A stretch of 64,000 nt of DNA from Mesostigma viride (Eukaryota; Streptophyta; Mesostigmatophyceae; Mesostigmatales; Mesostigmataceae). This document shows positions 53,626 to 63,804 of the stretch, piece after piece (within the stretch, counting starts at the first letter, position 1; every line of letters begins with the position of its first letter). The notes beneath the pieces are model-generated. The model made no database searches and was not told where the DNA came from. It worked only from the letters and a program-made list of their open reading frames with translations. Both the position numbers and the translations under genes were made by a program. The stretch spans positions 1,521,786 to 1,585,785 of the forward strand of contig RPFO01000034.1 in assembly GCA_009746045.1 (NCBI GenBank), read 5' to 3'.

Positions 53626-54108
53626 GTTCTGAGGACACACCCGAAAAAAAAACGGGATTTTCCCGTGGTGGCTCCTCCGATCGCCGGCCGCGAGTCCGAT
53701 TTTCGGTTACGATTCCCCTGGGAGTCCACGGGGTCCCTGGGATATTTTCAAAATATCTGAAAATATCTAAAATATCTCGGAAATATCTCGGAAATATCTC
53801 GTGGATTCCTACGGGATCCGTACTGCGCCGGCTACCACGGGGATCGGGCTTTGTGGCTGCCACGTGGCCTGCTGGAAACTTACCATACTTATACTAATGT
53901 GCAGCTTAGATATTTTTTCAAACTGGTTTTGCAAACATCCACATCTTTATTACAAACATCCACATCTTTCCTGTCCAAGTCCCCAGTGTGTGGGGTGTTT
54001 CTTCTACTGCCTGTCACCTAAACCCCGTGGATGGGCTGGTTTCTAACTATGGCCCTTGTCTCTAAACTAGAGGGGTTTTTGACATCCAATGCTGTCAGCT
54101 GTAACTGT

Positions 54109-55293
54109 TCAGTCGTCCTGGTTGCCAGCCGGAGTCCAGGTGGGGTCTGCAGCCTCGTCGTCGACGCCCTGTGCAGCAACGTCAGCGTCTATGGCGTCCA
54201 CGAGATCACTGATTGGGTCAGTGGGGGCGTCGACGGGGATTGCTGTGTCCACTGCTTCCCCTGGACGAGGAGCACGCTGGGAAGAAGGGCCGGCAGCACT
54301 CGCTCCAGGCAGGCTGGCAAGGATGCGCCTGGCCTTCTCCGTGGTCACCCCAAACAACTGAGCCATGCGCTTGAAGACGTCTGGGCTGTCGCGCTCCATT
54401 GCAGCTGAGAGCGCCTCCACCTTGTCAAACACGCCCATCATTGCGCTAAGCTTCTTCGCAGACTCAGCCTCCGGGCAAGTCTCCATGTGCTCCTCGACGG
54501 CGCGTTTCTTGCCCTCATAGCCGCAGCACATCTTGGAAGAAAGCGTCTCGTTGTCCAGCAGGCGGAACGAGACGGTGTTGCCACAGGTGTAGACGTTGTA
54601 CTCGCACTCCTCCTCGTGCGCCGCCATCATGTTGCTTGGGATGATCGTAAAGCAGCCGGGGTGTTCGCAGGCCCTGTACTGCGTCCTCGACGCCAGGCTG
54701 TTGAGCTGCGGGTTGGGGACGAACAGCTGCCCAGACGAGCTCAGCGGCTTGCGGCACTGCGGGCACTGGTTTCTGAACGTGTGAAGCTTGGTAGTGGCAC
54801 AGGTGTCGCAGATGATGATGGAGCATGCGTGCGCGGGCTCGTTCTCCAGCATGAGAGTGACATACTTGTCTCTCTCCTCCGCGCAAATGGCGCATTCGAT
54901 CTTGCTCAAGTCCAGGACGAGCTTCGCCACCTTGAAAGTGTTCTCCAGATAGGGAAACACGTTGTTTCTTGTGTCGAAGTCCCCGTGATTATCGTGCACG
55001 GGCACAGGCTTGTTAGCCCTGTGAAGCTGCCGTTGTTCAGCGGTCAGTTCTGCATGCACGGGTGTGTGGGGGCAAGAAAACATAACAAGAAATGAGTACC
55101 AAAAGGCGGAAACGACAAGAAAAAGCGCTTTTGGGTGCAAAAAAACAAAGGCTCGTCACAAACCTGCTTCTCCAGTAGCCGTGTTCCTCGCAGCACGTCG
55201 CTTTCCCCTGCCACTTCCACTGCCACTGCCACTAGCTCCAGTAACACCACGGCCAAAGTTGTAGCTAGCTGCGTATCTGGGGCGGGAAGCCAT
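54109..55293 (-). CDS. RING plus SIAH/TRAF-type zinc-finger protein, two exons (arm B')
   Basis: Mirror copy of 51,958-53,142: exon 1 is 55,293-55,164, intron 55,163-55,050, exon 2 is 55,049-54,109. I see no coding difference. The promoter (TATA at 55,373-55,367, CCCGTGG at 55,403-55,409) is also preserved. The two copies point toward the palindrome axis, so their transcripts converge; read-through would produce RNA able to fold back on itself. Confidence 0.82.
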
Positions 55294-55490
55294 ATCCAGT
55301 GAGAGAGTTTTGGTGTGCTGAGCTGATGTGAGGTGAGCGAGTGGCGAGGAGACGAGGAAGTCTGGTCTTTATACCTGCGCAGGCCTTGGTTGACGAGACG
55401 GTCCCGTGGCTGCCAGGCTATCTACGTGGTCTTGCACGGGCAATCTGGCTACGTGGAAGCGCGTTCGTCGTTTATGCGCCGAAACCTTAT

Positions 55491-55927
55491 CCACGGGACG
55501 CGTTTTTTTACGTTACAAGTCCCGTGGCAGCGTAACGGTCAGAAATATCCGTCCACGGGGATTAAGGATTTTCGGTTTTGAGCCCCGTGGCAGAGTAACT
55601 GTCGGATATTTTGCCACGGGGAAAGAATTTTTACGTTACAAATCCCGTGGCAAAATAACGCTCGAAAATATCCGTCCACGGGGACAGAAAAAAAACCGAT
55701 TCGGCCCCGTGGCAAAGTAACTGTCGGATATTTTTGCCACGGGAAAAGATTTTTACGTTACAAATCCCGTGGCAAAATAACGCTCGAAAATATCCGTCCA
55801 CGGGGACAGAAAAAAATCCGATTCCGGTCCCGCGGCAAAGTAACTGTCGGATATTTTTGCCACGGGGAAAGATTTTTTACGTTACAAATCCCGTGGCAAA
55901 ATAACGCTCAAAATGTATGGCCACGGG
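55491..55927. promoter_or_regulatory. Mirror copy of the CCCGTGG/CCACGGG array (arm B')
   Basis: Same 15 sites in reverse order. Three single-base homopolymer shortenings relative to arm B (in the ATATTTT, CGGCCCC and GGGAAATTTT runs) all fall between the heptamer sites and leave every heptamer intact. Confidence 0.9.
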
Positions 55928-56036
55928 AAATTTTCCTCGTAACCGTCATACCGTTTCCCGTTACAAACCTCGTGGCGAGCCACGAGCCGTCGATCTGCTG
56001 AATTCTTCTAGACCACGGGAATTGCAGCCCCGTGGG

Positions 56037-56043
56037 TATAAAT
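56037..56043 (+). promoter_or_regulatory. TATA box of the double-RING gene (arm B')
   Basis: TATAAAT preceded by CCCGTGGG, 79 nt before the ATG at 56,122. Confidence 0.75.
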
Positions 56044-56121
56044 GCAGGACTTGCACCACCTCGCCTCGCATCCCACTCGCATCCACCCAGCTCTCTCAGC
56101 AACCAAAACCAACCAGCTCCA

Positions 56122-57387
56122 ATGGCTACCTCCTCCGCCATCTCTGCTCCTCGCCAGCGTGGGCCGCACAGTGCTCCCAAAGTCAAGAAAACTCGCCACT
56201 TCAACATTCTTTTCCACCCAGTCACCGGCGAGCATGCATGCGAAGTCCACCTTCCTGAGGCTTCTCGCAGCGTTTTGAACGACATGATGGATCACTACGA
56301 GACGAGCAACATCATGATGAACAAGAAGCGCATTCGCTGCGTCGGCTGCGACAAGATGAGGTCTCTCAAGCACTTCTGCGAGTTTGACGAGGATTACAAG
56401 ATGCGCAACAATCACAGCTTTTCCCCGTGCGACGGCCATTTCTGCGACTCGTGCGAGTACCTTCAGCAGAACAACATGCTGAAGAGCATCCCCACGAAGG
56501 ACTGCGCCAAGTGCAAGAAGCCGACTCGTGTGGATCTCCTCAAGATCGACTGCAACGGCAAGGCCGAGCACTGCATCAGCTGCTGGGACCCCGCATTCGA
56601 GCAGTTCGCGTTCGAGCACGAGCGGACGAAGAAGAGGTTCCCCGAGCTGCTCCAGATCTACCCGGATATGGAGGACACCGCCGAGTTCATCAAGTGGCCC
56701 ACGCCAGGCACCTACACCGTCTCTGAGCCGAACTTTGCTCTCACCGGCCCCACCGACCCTGGCAAGGTCAACGTCAAGGTCGAGGAGCGCGACCAGCCCT
56801 TTCTTCGCGGTGGCTACAAGAGGAAGCAGGAGGACACAAACGACTACCTGAGGTCTTGCGGGCTGTTCAACGACGCCATCAAGAAGCCCAAGGTCGACAT
56901 CGAGAACTTCAAGAGCGACTTCACCAAGGAGATCTCCAGGATCAAGTGGGAGTGCGAGAAGCGCAACTATGTCTCCCACCTCAGCTTCGTCTCTTTCACG
57001 CTGTCCGAGTCCAACCTCACCAGCACCGTCACTCCCGGCACCAAGGAGTTCGAGCATCTGAAGAACAAGTTCTGCGGCGTCAAGGCTGCCAGCAAGCAGA
57101 TGGGCTGCAACCACCAGTTGGACGTGCCCTCCAAGACCTGCAAGGTGTGCAACAAGAAGGCGCACTACCTCTTCACCGCCAACGGCCACAGCATCGACAA
57201 CGACGTCGTCTGCAGCGAGTGCGTCCTCGACACTCTGCGGGAGGCTGGCACCAAGAGTGTCTCCTGCCCCATCTGCGAGGGCAAGGACTCCAAGCACGAC
57301 CTGTGCTTCCCGTTTTTCCGCTACGACTCCGCAGAGTCCTGCTATGCAGCTGTCATGAACCAACTGGCCGCCCCGCGTGCCCTGTAA
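56122..57387 (+). CDS. Protein with two RING-like zinc clusters (arm B')
   Basis: 421 aa; identical to the arm-B copy except Thr instead of Ser at residue 3 (ACC versus TCC). All zinc ligands are the same. The single base change is the only substitution noticed between the arms and argues that the two arms are separate molecules or alleles rather than one read folded back. Confidence 0.78.
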   Translation: MATSSAISAPRQRGPHSAPKVKKTRHFNILFHPVTGEHACEVHLPEASRSVLNDMMDHYETSNIMMNKKRIRCVGCDKMRSLKHFCEFDEDYKMRNNHSFSPCDGHFCDSCEYLQQNNMLKSIPTKDCAKCKKPTRVDLLKIDCNGKAEHCISCWDPAFEQFAFEHERTKKRFPELLQIYPDMEDTAEFIKWPTPGTYTVSEPNFALTGPTDPGKVNVKVEERDQPFLRGGYKRKQEDTNDYLRSCGLFNDAIKKPKVDIENFKSDFTKEISRIKWECEKRNYVSHLSFVSFTLSESNLTSTVTPGTKEFEHLKNKFCGVKAASKQMGCNHQLDVPSKTCKVCNKKAHYLFTANGHSIDNDVVCSECVLDTLREAGTKSVSCPICEGKDSKHDLCFPFFRYDSAESCYAAVMNQLAAPRAL

Positions 57388-57620
57388 ATAGTTCAGAGAA
57401 TCTCTCTAGTCCCGTGGACTTGTGTACAATTAAAGAGTAATTATATTTTTAATGAAAACAATTCACACGAACATCATGTCTTATTTTCCATGCTTGCAAT
57501 CAAAGTAAAATTAACAATTGCACACGTCCCAAGTGTCCAAATTTAATAATACTTAGCCGTTGAGACTTGGCAAAAATTTGAATTTGGCGCGGTTTTATAT
57601 TTATACTTCTGGCGCCGTCA

Positions 57621-57777
57621 CCACGGGGAATGGCACGTGCCACGTGGCAGAATCCCGTGGACGTGCACCGGTCCGTACTCGCGCCGCGCCGTTCCGTATT
57701 TGCGCCGCGCTTATCCACAGGACGCGCGCGTCGCGCTCGCGCCGCGCTTATCCACAGGACGCGGACCAATCCCGTGG
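57621..57777 (+). promoter_or_regulatory. Upstream region of the F-box-like gene (arm B')
   Basis: CCACGGG at 57,621-57,627, CCCGTGG at 57,654-57,660 and 57,771-57,777, the last preceded by a CCAAT word. Two copies of GCGCCGCGCTTATCCACAGG lie 37 bp apart. Confidence 0.55.
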
Positions 57778-57870
57778 CAGCTGTGGATATCCCTTCGTCT
57801 ATTAAGTCGCGAGACGCAACAACTCTCGCAGCTATCCTCCTCTCCATCCACCACTACCACGAAAACAGCT

Positions 57871-58485
57871 ATGGCTGACTCCGCGAAACCAGCTATGGCT
57901 GCCACCTTCGACAGCCTGCCTGCAGAAATCGTGCACCGCCTCGTGGAGCTCTCGTGGCCCAAACTGTGTGGAATCAACAAGGCCACGCAGGTCCAGTTTG
58001 AGAAGGTGAAAGAGGAAAAGACGATCGAAGCCACTGAGCTGCTGAATGCCATTGAGAAGGAGATTCAGATGCGCTCCCGCAGACGCCGAAGGAACCCTGG
58101 CGAGCTGCGCCACATGACTTCATGCGATCTCAAGATGTGCAAGCGGTTGCTGATTGGCAAGAAGCCCTATATCTTTCTCCGTCAAGCGAAGAGGTGGGTC
58201 GCCGAGGCTCACTGCTACAGGAAGCATCTGGCGTGCCTTGCCCAGAATGTGTTTGACAAGATGTTCTGGGCTGTCATCGTCTTCGGACACGACGCTGACC
58301 TTGTCGCTCACGAGTACATCAAGTCCGTGCCGGATCTCGAGAAGGAACGCACGGCAGAAGAGCACGGTCTCGAGCTCATCAATCGCATGAAGGAGGCGGT
58401 GCGCAAGGCCCTCGAGACAAGCGTGGCTCCTCACCACCGCCCCCCCGGATGCAGAAGATGGAGGAACTGTGCAATTGGGAGTTAG
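57871..58485 (+). CDS. F-box-like protein (arm B'), same frame change
   Basis: Identical to the arm-B copy: ATG 57,871, 204 aa, with the same seven-C run after which the coding-looking frame shifts and ends at 58,589. The arm ends at 58,592, so this copy has lost the 3' UTR and the AATAAA-containing flank that its twin keeps at 48,590-48,655. Confidence 0.6.
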   Translation: MADSAKPAMAATFDSLPAEIVHRLVELSWPKLCGINKATQVQFEKVKEEKTIEATELLNAIEKEIQMRSRRRRRNPGELRHMTSCDLKMCKRLLIGKKPYIFLRQAKRWVAEAHCYRKHLACLAQNVFDKMFWAVIVFGHDADLVAHEYIKSVPDLEKERTAEEHGLELINRMKEAVRKALETSVAPHHRPPGCRRWRNCAIGS

Positions 58486-58592
58486 ACGTGTGGAAGAACC
58501 AACTGGCCAATGGCTATGTCAGCTGCAGGGAGTGCAGCCTTTTGAAGCCAAGCCATGAACGGAGGAAGGCGCATGCGATGTACAAATAAGTA

Positions 58593-58604
58593 AGAGGAGA
58601 TGAC
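58593..58604. other. Junction between arm B' and segment A'
   Basis: About 12 bases separate the end of inverted homology (58,592) from the start of direct homology with segment A (about 58,605). No insertion signature or adapter-like sequence is evident. Confidence 0.6.
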
Positions 58605-61051
58605 ATTTACCCAACTCTGCACACTGATGACGACACCCGAATGCTCAAGATTTTTTGGGGTCAACTGTGAACAACACACGGGGTTTTCCTAAGAGACCGA
58701 CCACCTGCCAAGTGCGCGAGGGAGCCGACCTTCTTCGCTACGCCAGAAATCACAATCGAGGCTTTACATGCCATCCCATGGGACTTCATCCATGCTGCTT
58801 GTCCACTGTTTATGTATAGCTCTATGGGGGTTGGTCACGGTACATCGAGTCCAATCCCTCTCTCGTCGCGCAGGCGCCCTAGATTGAGAGAGGCAACTAT
58901 GTATAGATGATAACATAATGAGTGGATGTGCACTAGCATTGTCGCTAACTCATTGCATTTTCTAGTGTTTCTCCAGGTTAGGAGCTGTACTCTTCAGAGT
59001 GTACCTTAAGGTAATTTAGCCTAACCTAAGCTAATCAACACAGCAACAAGTCCTAAACTGCCCTATCCCCGACATGGTGCCACAAACTGGAACCATGGAG
59101 GGCAAGGAACCAGGGAGATCATGGCATACAAAGCTTGCATGCAGTCAACCATGTCAACCAATGGTTGGCTTCAGCACCAATCTGTAATCTTGTCTCATCA
59201 TCATATCAAAGGGAAAGCTCAAATAAATCATGGTTGCAGCTATCTACATGTAGTCACACCAAAATGCAAATATCTCCAACATGATCGTCAATACAGCTTC
59301 CTTCCCTTCACGATAAAATGTAAAGAAACCATGCGGCCGTTCAGCTTCTGAAGCGCTGTGATGCCGCTGCGAAGAAAGGGTACGTCACTATCAAACAACA
59401 AGAAGCGTCCATACGCACACATCCTTGCCAGAACGCGCTCTATGAAATCCCTTTGCACCTCCCTAGGATCATGAGTGCGACTGAGCGTCCTTATCACGAG
59501 ATCAAACGAAACAAGCTAAAGGCTGCCAGGTATTCTTCAACACGACGGAGAGTTAGCTGGCGGAAACTGCCCAAAAGGAACGCAAAAACTTCGAAGATGA
59601 GCTCATTGAAGAAAGATCTGATAGTAGATAACAGTCAGCACAAAATCTATACCTATGCCCTCGTAGATCCCTCGCCCAGGCGCGCAACAACGGCAGGTTT
59701 CTTCCATGGAAGTTCCGACAATGCACGCGCATGCCTGAAGAATTACTTACCGAGATGGACGAAAATGTAGCAAAAAGCACCAGTTCGGTTTAGAACTCGA
59801 TGCCACCACGATATTAATGCATCCTTCACGTCAAAAGCTCCCCAAGAACTGCGAATTACTGCCGCTATCACGAATTCTATTTTACTCCGCGCGTCCAAAA
59901 CATGCATATTACCCCCCATGCGATGGCAGTAAAAGAAAGCAGCGATATTATAAACCAGTACTTTTCCCGCCACAACCCAACATCATTCATCACGGTCTTC
60001 GACCATTCCCCCGTACAATTTTTTTGGATTTCTCTAGCCTACATTGCAAGTTTCGCCTAACGCAGGGCCATGGCCACTTCGCAGGGGGTGCGCGCAGCAG
60101 GCCACCCACTAATCACGGGACGGCCGTAAAGATACCGCGAATTTTCGCCGGCAGTAATATTCGCCGCGCCACGTCCCCTATAGTTAAGATCCTCGTCTTT
60201 GTTACTTTAGCCGAAAAAAAAGTGGCCGAGGGCCGGAATATATTTAGCAAAGGCGGATGGTACTAGGGAACTGTGACGTGGACGTCTGATAGTAAAAGAG
60301 ATTAGTGAACCTAAAGCCAAGCCAAGTTAAATTATTGTGACGGTCATGAGGTACTCAAGTCGAAGTAGTATCCGGAAAAGTTCGTACCGGTCACGGCTTT
60401 GACACTCGTCACTCACCGTGATTTCGGGGGAAGATGGGTATATTTTATTAGCCAATTATGGACCAAAGAGGTGAGAGGGGAATGGGTATCAGCTCAACTC
60501 ACCGGTCGGTTATCAGATGATTGCGCCAAGCATGTGCGAACTCCGAACTCCAAAGCGCCCCCCAACAGCCAACACCTGACGATCCGACGTCTCCGTCGAA
60601 TGTCGAATATGATCCGAAGCCGATGCATCCTCATTCTACGTATCAACGAGACATCCGGAATTTTTATGGCCGCGGTGTACATAGGGGGGGCAATTCACTT
60701 TCTTAAGAATAATTGCATGCAAGTCAGTTATTCGAATTCTTAAATTCATATAGTCGACCATATCGAGAGAGCATCCAGAATATCAGACGGTTCTGCGTTT
60801 CCCGTCCCTGTGTACCGGCAGAGCAGAGGACGCGCTTTGGCTGGTCGGATTTTTGGTGCTACCCCGAAGATGGTACTGGAAGTTGGTTGACTTTGGACTT
60901 CAAACCCTGGCGTGTTGTTAGCGCCCTGGCCTGTGCCAAGTTAATGGTGGGCAATACCGAGGATCGGCTATCTTGTTAGCGTTTAATTGCTGCCGTACGT
61001 AACAGCCTGCCGGTTTTCTGGAATTGCCGAAGAAGTCAGGTAGCAACAAGG

Positions 61052-62437
61052 ATGGGCCAGACGGCGAGGCATATTCTGCCAACTGCAATCGCTGCAGTCT
61101 TCCTCCTGACCATTGCTCGCCATGCTGTCATTGTAAAGAGCCGCCATAGGCTCATGATGCTCCCTTCCCACACGGCGCTCCGCGGACCATCATATGTTCG
61201 TCCGCGCCGATCCACATGTCTGCGGTCACGTGCGCGAGAAAACAAAAACGCAATCGCGAGGCTCATCTCGCGGGCGCGATGCCGCAGGACCATGCGGAGC
61301 AGACGATGGGATGCCCGCCGCTGCCCAAGCCCGTGGAACATACGGACGTGCCGCGCACACAAGGAGAACGCGCCCGCGGTGCCCGACGTGAACATCCTGG
61401 TCGTCCGCCATGTCCCCCACGTTCGGTCCGCCAGGGGCGCCCCTGGTGATTGCCCCTGGGGCAACACGTGATCAAATGCGGGTTCGTGGACGGCCGCGGG
61501 GGCAACCTCCCCCCCCTTTGATGCCTACTGGTACATCAGTCGCCACTGGGGCAACCGCCCGCGGTTCGCGACAAGCCGCTCGCGTGTTCAACATCGCGTT
61601 CACTGGAGCGCCCCTACTACCGGCGCTTGACGCTTCCGGTTCATGCGCCTGTTTGAGACATCGAGCAGTCCTACCGGGTCACGTCGCACACGGTGGAGCC
61701 GTTCGTGTCCAACCACCCCGCGCTCGCTGTTCCGCCTGGGGACGCCAAGACCAAGAGGGCTATTCTCCTCCGCCCATGCCGCTCTCCGAGAAGGTGAACG
61801 CGGTGTGTTCGAGAACCGCAACTGCTACGCACGCAGCGGCCGCGAGGCGCTTTCAGTGCGGCGCATGATGGGGCGGGGTGACGGTCACGCCAGCGATTGG
61901 CTCCTGCCTCCACAACCACGAGAAGCCGGCGGACCTGGGAGACGACAAGATCGGGCTTTCCAACCGGTACCAGTTCTGCGTTGCCATGGAAAAAGCAACA
62001 TGCCCGACTACGTGACGGAGAAGCTGTTCGACCGCTCCGCGCTGGTGCCCTCCGTTTATATGGGCGCGCCCAACGTCGACATGTTCATGCCCGTACAACT
62101 CGTCCCCGCATGTTTCCTCAACCGGCGAGTTTTTCCCTCGGACGACGCCTTCATCGACGAGATCAAAAGGCTATCGAAAGACGACGACGCGTACAACGAG
62201 TACTTCAAGTGAAGGCAGACGCGTGGGACGGGGTGCCCTTCCACGCGCGTTCCGGAGATTCCTGAGGACTATGACGGGGGACCGCCACGTGTAACCTCTG
62301 CAACATGATTGCGACCATCAAGTACGGCGACCCGGTCATGATCACGGAGCACCAGAACAAGATGCGGGGGACGGCAGCGAGAAAGTTGCTTCCGCTGGCC
62401 ATTCCGCGACGACAAGGGCAGTATAAGGTGGCCGTGA
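61052..62437 (+). pseudogene. Frame-shattered copy of the GT10 fucosyltransferase gene
   Basis: The start ATG, signal segment and stop region match 45,320-46,723, but many one-base indels break the frame. The total is 1,386 bases against 1,404. Fragments of the signature (MPDYVTEKLFD, then YMGAPNVDMFMP) remain in different frames. The indel-dominated pattern suggests unpolished sequence, so this may be an intact gene in reality. Confidence 0.8.
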
Positions 62438-62909
62438 AAGGTTTGGTGGCCGTGAGGGGTCGCCGTCTCGTCTATGGCAGTAAATATTGTGGCCATGAGG
62501 GTGCGTCCTGCTTCGGTCTTCATGTGACAGCATCTGGTGGCCGTGAGGCCTATGCGTCAGCCTACCTATGTATTGCACTGGTTGTACTGCACCCACAGTG
62601 TTGCTCCCCGGCATGATGCACCATGCTGTGGAGAGAGTGCTCTGTGGCCTGTCCGCATTGCGCAGTGAGAGAAGCTACTACAAAAACCTAAAGTGACCCC
62701 CTTTTGGAAGGGCTGACAGACATGCACAGTAACATGGCATTCCTCGTGGTAAAGCATGGAATAAACACATGTAATGATATTTATTAATGAAACAATTCTT
62801 TATTCCAGATTATATTGCATGAATGGACTCTGTCACGTGTATTGGTGCAGCCACCACCAAGAAAAAGCCGCATGGCTGTGCTGGTGCTGCCAACTACCAT
62901 CATAGCTGT

Positions 62910-63804
62910 CTAGTGGCATCTCCTCGTAATTATCCTCATGCTCCTATCATCATCATCACCATCATGTGCCCATCCTTGGCATCCACGTCCTTAGGATCAT
63001 CGTCCTTGGATCATCGTCCAACGGGATTGCAACATTCTCGTCGACACCCTCGATGGCTCGCTTCACAGAGGCTGCACGCCTCCTTCTCGGCACGGAGTGC
63101 TTCCAGCTCGGCCATGATCTCTTGCTGCTTCCTCTCGCTAGCCCTGAGCTTCATGCGATGGCCATCGCAGCCCGCTGGGGATCCTCAAACATCTGGCCGT
63201 GGCCGTGGCTCTTGGGGTTTCTCCCCGCGAGCTTGCTTGGAATGGTTGTAGGGGGCCTCGCGCGAAACCTGCTCGGTCTTCGCGCCTTGTAGGCAGGCTC
63301 GCTCCCCCCCTCCGCCTGCCCCGCCTTCTCCTGCATACAGCCATCCATGCCGTTCGATAGCAACGTGGTTCGTGCCAAACTTCTTAGCAAACGGGCGACT
63401 GCGTTCCAGTGAAGGTGTTGCAGAAATTGATGATCATCTCGTTCATCCAGGTCAAATGTGAGATGGGCAGCCAGTCAAAACGCTGGAGCGATTTGCCCTG
63501 GCGGTTGGCCTTCTGCCTCTCTCGTCTGTGTAACCACTCACAAGGAGCTCAACAACATTGTCGACCATCTTTCGTCTATTATTTGGACACGTCAAAGTGT
63601 CGTACGAGTCATTATTCGCATCTTCAGCAGGCGCCTTGCTGCCTGAAGCGCGTTTCTTGTCACGATTGTCCGCCCTCACACCCCTCTCTGCAACGTTCAT
63701 TTCTTTTCTTTTGTTCTAACATCCTCGTCCAGGCGCTTGCCACGAGAGTGAAAATCGTCTCGTAAGACGCCCTATTTATCAGCTGTGGCAAGGTTGTCCT
63801 TCAT
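62910..63804 (-). pseudogene. Frame-shattered copy of the coiled-coil/acidic protein gene
   Basis: Matches 47,202-48,122 (895 against 921 bases) with scattered single-base deletions. Pieces such as MNVAERGVRADNRDKKRASG are preserved exactly. The same caution about sequence quality applies. Confidence 0.8.

Larger units (their letters stand above)
48656..58592. repeat. Giant palindrome, about 9.94 kb, arms about 4.97 kb (B and B')
   Basis: Paired coordinates sum to 107,251 near the centre and 107,248 in the outer parts. The axis lies between 53,625 and 53,626, inside GAACGTTC, with no spacer. I found only four differences between arms: three single-base homopolymer length changes in the intergenic array, and one substitution changing the third codon of the double-RING gene (Ser in B, Thr in B'). 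Each arm holds three genes. The palindrome ends three bases beyond the reading frame of the F-box-like gene's likely true C-terminus. Confidence 0.97.

Noticed and set aside
53354-53897. 169-codon frames spanning the palindrome axis on both strands
   Set aside because: The same protein on both strands is the automatic result of the palindrome; no start context or domain.
58845-58890. Sequencing-adapter-like hairpin (CCTCTCTC...GAGAGAGG) in A'
   Set aside because: Only the stem resembles a hairpin adapter; the loop does not, and the segment aligns loosely with A at 43,138-43,185.
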